This document shows, piece by piece, positions 55,984-64,000 of a DNA stretch of 64,000 nt. Under the pieces are notes generated by a model. That model saw only the letters and a program-made list of their open reading frames with translations. It made no database searches and had not been told where the DNA came from. Origin of the DNA: Pempheris klunzingeri. Its lineage: Eukaryota; Chordata; Actinopteri; Acropomatiformes; Pempheridae. The position numbers were made by a program, and so were the translations under genes. Location of the stretch: the NCBI RefSeq assembly GCF_042242105.1, contig NC_092035.1, positions 5,600,977-5,664,976 of the forward strand, in the 5' to 3' direction. Position 1 is the stretch's first letter; each line of letters begins with the position of its first letter.

Positions 55984-58900
55984 AACACGCTGTTTAAAAC
56001 TGAGACTCAGCAGAAAGTGTTGCTGTATTTGTGTTTCTTCTTTTTTTGGTGTTTTTTTTACTGTTCCTGTTTCATTCCCCTCAAAGACAAATAAAAGAAG
56101 ATATGTATGTGTATTTTCTTTCCCACATATTTAATTAAGGGTGGGATTTCCTTGACTGACCTTAGAAAATGTCTCCCACTGAAGTGAATATTGTTTCCAG
56201 ACAAAGCAGGGCGGATTACTGTCTGTTCCTCGTCCAAAACATATGTGACCAGGTACAATTAGGAAATCCCAAAGGAAAAGTGCTATATCTATCCTCTCAG
56301 TGTATCATTTATCAAACTCAGAGCAGAGGAGCTGTAAAAGCACTTAGCGTGGTACAGTTAAACACGTCCATCTGCAAACAGAGCGTGTGGTGATCAGAAG
56401 CATGTGTGCATTGTGCACAACTGTTTATCATTGCAAGTAATGAGCTACTTGCAAGCCTTTCACAACTTCAAATCCACGAAAGATTCACAACAGAGTAATC
56501 ACGGGACAATCCCCTCCCATGTTTTTACACATAGAACACTAAACATCTGGCATTTTTACAGCATAACCACACTTTTAACTACTTTAACATCCTGTTGCAT
56601 CAATATGAAGGATGGGATCCTGTGTGGTTTCTGATGGAACTTGTTTCCTTTAAGAATAAAGTAAAAAAAAAATGCAGCTCTCAGTAAAGATGTTTTTCTT
56701 GTTTACCCATCACAACAAAGTCCCACCTCCCTTTATTTACTTCACTGGAAATCAGACCAGTGGATGTATTGCAGGCTTCCTGTTTCTAAGAATACATTGC
56801 CATTGAACTCTTGATCCGTCGCCTCTTGTGTGCTGCTAGCAAACACTTCCTCAGTCTCATGACTAACACTTGTTTACTGCCTTAACTTCCGCATGCTTCC
56901 ACTGAAACTTAAAGCATTTTAGCCGATGTTTTATATTTATATAGCAGGTCGGTAGCAGCTGAGTGCGTTTGTCAGGACTGTGACTGGATGGAGACACAAA
57001 TCTGCTCCACAGTGTCATGGCCACATTTACTTTACTCATTTGCTCCAGCTGATGCACTAATCTGGAGTAATTTCCCCTGAGTGAGAAACAGACCATTAGG
57101 ACCTTATGTAACACACAGTGACTCAATATTTCATTCGACCTCAGTGCATTCCTGAGGAGTCCAGATAGTCCCAAGAGTCCTCAATAGCAGGAACAAATAC
57201 ACTGCTGGAAGTTAAGTAGAAAGTTACAAGCTAAAGGTTGGATTCTTGTAACTGGAAGATTTCCCGAAAACAAGTCAAGAAATACTTGTGTGAGCCAGCC
57301 ACACATTTCCATTTGTTAAAGTACATTTACGCAAGCACTCCACGTGAGTACACTTTTGAGTTGCTTGTACTTTACTTGTACATTTGATACTTTTTTATAT
57401 TTCTACTCTATTACATTTCACAGAGAAATATCATAGTTTTTATTTTACATTTATCTGACGATAACACTTGATATAATTAACTCAGAAAAACAATAGATGC
57501 CGAGAATTCAGTTGAAATTAGCTCCACCTGCATCACTTTTTATACTCCAGTTATACATGGTTCTGAAATGGGCCACTCTGGGTCGTGAAGAGTACTTTTA
57601 CTTTTGGAGTATTTCTACACCGTGGTATTGCTGTTTTCATCTCTGGCGGCTTCTGATACCGTCGGGTACAGGCGGGAGTACAGGCATTAAACAGTAATGG
57701 TGCTAAAGAAAGCACAAACCAATGTGAGGGATAAGAAACTATAATATATTTTTGACAATAATAATTATTGTAGACAAAATGGCAGTTTGTGGGCCATTCA
57801 ACAGGTTTTGGAGGAAACTTCCCGTTTCCCATTTATCAAGAGTCTGAGTGCATCCTCAGAAAAACCCGTTGACGAGCAAGATGTGATTCACTTTACTTCC
57901 CCAGCAACAGCAGAAGAGGTATGTGAGGAATGCAAAGAGTAAAGAACAGCACCTTCAATGCTGGAAAGTGAAGAATCACCACACATCCTCTGCATTACGA
58001 CTTAACAACGTGGTGTTTGATCAGAAACAGAGCTGAACATACTGATTAACTTTTTCTCTTTTCATCAAAGAATGAAACAATATCCTGCAGCCGTTTCCAG
58101 TAACTCCACTTCAGCACAAACCCTCGCTGTTTGCCAAATTTCTGGTTAAACAACACTCACACAACAACGCTCTGCCATGCACTGCCGCACACACACAAAC
58201 ACATACCATACACACATCTGGCTCATGGCGTGATCTGGCCACTTGTGCATGGGGATGTCTCACTCTTGAGAACAATGGAATGAGTTCTTGGCTGCGCTCA
58301 AGGGTGTGGAGGGCGTACAGCACAGGGGTTGGGGTGAGCAATGTGGCCCGGCTGTATGGATGTGACCCGGGCCTGGGTGGGACTGCAGGAAGTCTGCCGC
58401 CCGCTGCACGGCCCTCTCAGACCGCTGCAGGGTCATGAATTATCTGAGCAGCTCACCGCAGAGTGATGTCAGCGCTCGGCTGTGTGGTAGCCTCGCAGCT
58501 TCGGTGTTTCTGGAGGGATGTCATGATCAAATGTGTGAATACAACATGTTCAGAGTTCATTTCCAGATTGTTCGCCTGGGGTGTGGCACTTTTTTGTCCT
58601 TTGCAGCTGTCAGCCTCCATAACTGAATATAAAAGTGTGTTAACATTTTAATGTCATAGCTGTGACACACATTTGACACTGTGGTTAAAGTTTTTGAACA
58701 CTGCATTATAATTGCTATAATTTTGATTTAATGTTAATTGAAACTCGGGTCTAATTGGTTTGGCCATCATTTCCATTAGTTATGATTGAACTGACAAACG
58801 TTATAGCTAAAACTGTGGGAACACTGTGATGTCTCTTCATGCACATGCACTCTGACCCTCGCCCTAATCTGGGGTTTTGTTTTAAAGATTATCTGACTGC

Positions 58901-61900
58901 TTGTGTTTCTTGCCCAGAGATCACCAATATCATGACAGTTTGGCCTGAGAGATGAATCCTAAATGTGTGAACCAAACTTCATGGCAACATCCAATAGTTG
59001 TTGAGAAATTTCACTCAAAACCAAAAACTAAAGATCGTCAAAGTCATTATGATTCATCCTCTGGGGATCGTGAATGTCCGCCTGATATTTGTTGAGATAT
59101 TTTAGTCTGGACCGAAGTGATGACTGACTGACAGACCTATAGCAGCACCATGCCATTCCTCTAATGGTGAATTAGTCTGAAATCTCAATAGTCTAAGAAT
59201 CGTCCCATTGGTCTGAGAGCCCATAAACACCTTCTCTCCCTGCAGTTGTTAGTTCAGAGCTGCAGGCCCTGTCCATGGTGCTGAACCGTCGGGGGTTTGC
59301 CATTAAAACACCAGCTTTCTGGCCTTCCACCAATTAACATGACATTTTATTATTTTGTTATTATTATTATCAACATGGAAGACTGCTGATCGTTTCCTGT
59401 TTCCAACCAATGCCCAACTTTGTTTTGTTGTTTTCGCTGTGACCATGATCGTTCCCAAACCTTAACAAACTAATTACCCAAATCCCAACGTTTCCCCTCA
59501 ATCTAACTAAGTCATTTTTGTACCTAAACCAGAACAACAGTCTTTAATCAGTCTACATCTAACGTGACGGAGGCGTGCACCAACAGGGGTAAAGCTCAGT
59601 CACTGAGCTAACACCTCCAGAGAGCCTTTATTTTCAGGGCAATGGCTCCTTGGATAGATGTGTGTTTGTTTTTGGGATAACAGGGTGTTGGACATTTTAG
59701 ACTATGAGGGTGTTGGAATAATGGGCCGTCTGAATGACAGCACTGCCCTCAGAGCCATGCTGCTAGCGGCCAATGCTAGCGGCCAATGCATGTTATGTTT
59801 TACTGAATCAGACATCTTATTTTCTGACGTTCGGATTGTGTCACGTTCTCGAATCTAATTCACTTGAGCACAGTGTTTTTATGTCTTTATGGTTAATATT
59901 GATAAAATCACACCCGATCACATAAGGAACAGTGATGAAGATATTTGCTTTGCAAGCAGTTTTGTTTTGATCACGTTTCTAGCAGCAGAACATCTGAGAC
60001 ATCCCACCCTGGAACGTCAGACAGTTGGAATCAAACTCTTCAAAACATCTCAAACAATGAGCTTGCTACAGTTTTAAAGAGCCCAGATCCAACGGGCCAG
60101 GGCTGCAGGCCAGTATCCACTTGTACGAGGAGCATCGGCGCTCCTGTCTTCAGCATCGTCCTGCCAACAGGAACTCCCTCACTCCTCTCCCAGTTTCCTG
60201 CCATTGTTCTCCTCGCTGCCACCAGGCACAGGCTCCTCCCAGGATCTGGGAAAAGGTGGGATGTTAAAGCGGCTCATTTCCCTTTCGATCAGCTTCGACC
60301 TCAGCCTGTGGAGGAGGGGTGACTGTGTGTGTGTGTGTGTGTGTCATAGAGAAACAGCATCCATAAGTTTTATGCGTTGGAATTTTTACTTAATTTCACT
60401 TTTTGATATCATGTTATCTGTGAAAACCCCCCAATCACCAAAGTCCAGTACAAATGCTTATTTACTGCCCACACAGTAGCAAAATACGATCTTATTTTAT
60501 TAATTTAATTAATCAACTATTGAATCTATTGATATTTAGATTTGTCACTACACTGCTGTGAGCCCACTAGCCACACCAGCCCCCGTAGTTTGTGGTTCAT
60601 GAGGAAATTTCTTCTGGCGAAATCCAGTTTAACCTGCATTAAATCAGTAAAAGCAGCAAAATCAGTTAATTCCTATAAAACTAGTAGAGTAAAGCCAGTC
60701 AGTCTGCTCTGTCTGATCTGCGCTGGTGACCAATAACAAGACATCTTGATAAACATATTGAAAAAACTTTCAAATCTGCACAGTAAACTAATTTCTATAG
60801 TTTTACAATGCAGCATTCATGTTTAGAGGCTAAAACTTGTGCTCCTAGAGCATAAAAACATATTCTCACCTCTGCCTCTTAATACTTTCCCTTAATTGTG
60901 TGATTTTTTTTCAGCCCCATATTTTCATGCCACTGAGAATAATTTCGGCCAGTAGTTTGATCCTTTCTCATGATCCCTTCTTAGTGATCTTTAAGTGTTT
61001 TGGAGGGGCGTCAGTGAGGTAGGGTTGCAGGGTGCACAGGAAGGAAAAGGAGTAGCTGGGAAATCTCATCGAGGCTCCTCAGCGAACAAGAGACACCCCA
61101 GTCAGGATCTGGGCGTCGGTGCCAAGTCATCTCAGGGTCGCAGACTCCAGCCGACCACGCTTGGGTGCAGCAGGTACAATTACACTACGTGGAACACACT
61201 TTGGCCTTTCACATAATACAACACAATAGAACACAGGTTTACAGAGAGGCTTTAAACTATACACATGCATGCACGCAGGAGGAGATGAAAAGAAGAGAAA
61301 GAGGAGACTTTAGCCTTTGGGCTCGTATTTTGTCAGGAAATGAGAAATGTCTTCTTCCTCTATTTCTGTGGATCAGGCAGCTTCAGTAAACCAGCACCCC
61401 CATATGTCCTTTTGGAATAATCACAATAACAACATCTATTAGTGGAACACTTTTTAGCCATGCTCATGGCATGGATTTAGGGATGCCATGTCAGTTATGG
61501 CTGTAGTTGTTAAAAGCCAAGTTAGAATCTGCTTTACAGGACAAAAGATAAAACCAAGACAAAAACAAACGTCCACTTGTTTGTTCTTCTTTTAGTGAAA
61601 ATATAAAGTCCCCTTGGTTTAATACTGACATGATGGTGGATTCAACAGAATGTTCCACATCAGCGGCAGCCATCTTGGTTGTTTACTAAAATGGAAATCT
61701 GTCTGAACGGGATGGGGGGGGCTGCACAGATTGGTCTGGTTCCCTTTTGAGGCCTTTAAAGTATAAATCGCACTCAGCAACATGAAATAAATCATCTAGT
61801 CTTTACACTGCTGTCCCCACCAGCTTGTATATTAACACTCTCATGTAAAAATGTACCACAGAGCGCACTGTACGTGCAAGTACAGTTTAAATTCCTTCCA

Positions 61901-62600
61901 CACTTTTCCCCCAAACTTTCCATGCTGAAAATGAAAATAGCAGCCCTGGCTAAAAATGACCACCTCGACAGATGTGGAGCGCGCCCGGGCTGCAGGAAAC
62001 GGTGAGAGTGTCACGTCTTTCAGCGAGCACAGAGAGGAGAGGTCGACCCAGAAACATGTGCTGCCTGAACTTTGGCTCTTTTTCTTCCTGTAAGGACGCC
62101 TTCTCTCTCCCTCTCTCTGGCTCTTTTGTTTTTTTCTTCTTGTTCGCTCACACCCATATGCATGCAAACACACACTGATACAGTGAGGAGAGCCACCTTT
62201 TCATTAAAAATTAGGCTTTTGTGCTGCTTTTAAAACAGTGTGATGTCTGTCTTAAGGAATAAGAACTAACACAGGGTGTAAAGAGTAGAAATCCATGTCT
62301 GAAATACAAGTTAACACCACAGTTTCTACTGCATTTATCAAATCTATCTATCTAATCTAATCTATATCTATTACCTATTGCTGTTTTCAACCCCAGATTA
62401 CTGCTGCTTCTTCATTCCAGAGTCCATCTAATGAAGGACTTCAGCAGTTCACTCTGATTTGAGGACTGTAAGGAAAAGCACTGTCACCATCTAGTGGAGA
62501 AACACTTCAGCTCCATTTAAACTCATTCTCAGAGCAAAATCATGCAGTTCATGAGGGGCAACCGAGTGTTTATTCAACTTTTCTTGCATTAGTTTGTGGG
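55984..62600. other. Intergenic spacer between calcrl and the collagen gene
   Basis: No exon recognised on either strand; TFPI and GULP1, which lie here in human, were looked for and not seen. It holds a dispersed repeat at 58925-59170, AT-rich spacer and a GT run at about 60323-60343. A denser non-repetitive patch lies at about 58330-58520. Confidence 0.5.
58925..59170. repeat. Dispersed fish repeat (family not named)
   Basis: It contains AACTTCATGGCAACATCCAA, TAGTTGTTGAGAAATTTCAC, AAAGTCATTATGATTCATCC and TAGTCTGGACCGAAGTGATG. This order of phrases is a well-known degenerate interspersed repeat in percomorphs. It appears to be the partner segment of the family at 3955-4215. Confidence 0.55.
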
Positions 62601-63331
62601 AGGAGCACAGTCGTTCCAAAGAAAGACATTTATTCCACATCCAATGTCAACAATAAACAAATAATTTGCAATTTACAGTCATATGTTGCATTTACAGAAG
62701 TTTTAAAAGGAGATACAAAGTGTTTTCTGGTGAACGAGTAAATGAGTTCCTGCACAGAACTTAATAATTTAGGTTCAAGCATGATTTTCATTTTTTATTC
62801 CATTAGAATTAAGAACTACAGTCATTGTTATATCAACTCTTGCCCTATCCAGGCATCTGGACGCACATTTACTGGAAAAAAGCCAAAAGAAAAGGTTTGA
62901 ATGCTTTTATTCACTATAAACCTTCGGTTTTTTAACTATCTGCTCCCAATAAAGACACTACACATATTTAAACTTTAATATTATTGGCTGTTTTTCCAGT
63001 TTACAATCCATCTCTATTTAGGTTTCATGTCAGCACCTCAGACTTTATTTTCCACCCACATGCATTTCCCTGTAGAGCACTTGTGCTATAGATTGTAAAT
63101 GTATTGACTGGTGAATAAATTATTGCAGCGCCCTGCCACTCACACTCACAGCAAGTACACTGTACTTCAACAGCTTATAGGAAATTTAGCCACGTGTGAA
63201 GAATCAAACATCTAACCTTCATCGACTCGTACGCTCACAGGAAGAGGAGTCCTTATAGTATAATTTCTGGTGATGATGTTACTTCTCTAAAAAGGGTTAT
63301 TTCTGTCCATCTTGCTCTGGGGGTTTGTGTT
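62601..63331 (-). other. Collagen gene 3' untranslated region
   Basis: It lies downstream of the collagen stop on the minus strand. AATAAA on the minus strand occurs near 62626-62631, inside AT-rich non-repetitive sequence, and is a reasonable end. No coding signal. Confidence 0.4.
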
Positions 63332-64000
63332 TTATGAGAAGCACACAGGGCCGATGTCCAGGCCGAACTCCTGATCAGCCTTTCCAATGTCCATGGGGGC
63401 CAAATCCACGACGGGCAGCCTGGCCGCAGTTTGAGTCCTGTACTCAATCACAGTCTTGCTCCAGTCTCCGTTTGATTTCTGAGGGGAAAATAAGCCAGAA
63501 TAAATCAGTGGCACTGTCTTCTAAACACTTTTCGGCAGATCTAGATATTCTGTCGATGGCTTACCGAACAGCCGTCCTCGATGACGGTGTATCGGAGGCG
63601 GTTGTTGCCTTGCGCTCTCAGCTCCTGGCCGTTGAAGCCTCTGAGGACCAGAGCTTTCTTCAGGTTGCTGCTCTTGCTGTCTTTATAAGCCATGCTGTTC
63701 CTGCAGTGGTAGGTGATGTTCTGGTGCGACTCTTTGGACAAAAGCTGCAGCAGCTTCAGCTGAACCGCTACTGCGTTTGGCTGCTCCTCCTTATTTCCAT
63801 AGCCGAACTGAAATGAGATGCCAATTTGACATGACTATTTCATCTAGAGCATGCAAGGATTTCCACTTCTAGATACTCTTTGTCTTTACTAAACACAGAA
63901 AACGTTAAAGCTTCCACAAAATGCATGTGTCTTGATCCCTTACTCTAGTTCCACTGTTCATGTCAGCTCCAAACCAGATGGGCTTGTTGGGGCTGGGACT
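63332..64000 (-). CDS. col5a2: Fibrillar collagen C-propeptide, most like col5a2 (partial)
   Basis: Three terminal exons, in frame: 63944-64000 (runs off the window), 63565-63807 and 63332-63478. They encode the end of the fibrillar collagen C-terminal (COLFI) propeptide, which trimerises procollagen chains and is cleaved off outside the cell. Visible marks are [14 protein letters not shown] with the conserved N-glycosylation site, [40 protein letters not shown] and the terminal [25 protein letters not shown] resembles COL5A2 (NKPVWYGLDMN) more than COL1 or COL2 chains. The position beyond calcrl also fits COL5A2 or COL3A1 of human 2q32. The family is certain; the member is likely but not proven. 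Confidence 0.85.

Noticed and set aside
61460-61700. Possible first exon on the minus strand (MAAADVEHS frame)
   Set aside because: The AAGATGGCTGCC start and the palindromic GCCATGCTCATGGC text look like a dispersed repeat; no donor or family match supports a gene.

Overview
The window reads as nuclear DNA of a ray-finned fish, most likely a percomorph teleost. Genes have many exons with GT-AG introns, and coding density is low. The introns and spacers carry fish-type repeats: L2-like LINE tails, a Tc1 element, terminal-inverted-repeat MITEs and microsatellites. The run fam171b, zswim2, calcrl, col5a2-like matches the order I know from human chromosome 2q32. All identifications come from reading translations and recalled family sequences; no search was run.

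Layout. 1-4.9 kb: no recognisable gene. 4.9-9.5 kb, minus strand: a complete eight-exon gpd1 (cytosolic glycerol-3-phosphate dehydrogenase) with a hAT remnant in its last intron. 10.9-19.9 kb, plus strand: a complete thirteen-exon osbpl11 (lipid-transfer protein), head-to-head with gpd1. 23.9-28.8 kb, plus strand: an eight-exon paralogue of the choline transporter CHT1 (SLC5A7 family). 29.5-30.2 kb: a tandem array of 143-bp units, each carrying tRNA-like pol III boxes. 31.8-38.1 kb, plus strand: an eight-exon fam171b. 40.9-45.2 kb, minus strand: zswim2, split by a full-length Tc1 transposon. 46.5-53.4 kb, plus strand: calcrl, with a probable non-coding first exon. 54-63 kb: repeats and spacer. 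63.3-64.0 kb, minus strand: the last three exons of a fibrillar collagen, most like col5a2, running off the window.

The genes are not a functional unit; they are neighbours by conserved order. The clearest unusual feature is the Tc1 insertion. A young element with an open transposase frame lies inside a coding exon of zswim2, between the two halves of its ZZ zinc finger, with a clean TA target duplication. Also notable are the tRNA-like tandem array and the CHT1 paralogue, which has lost two of the four aromatic residues that hold choline in CHT1.
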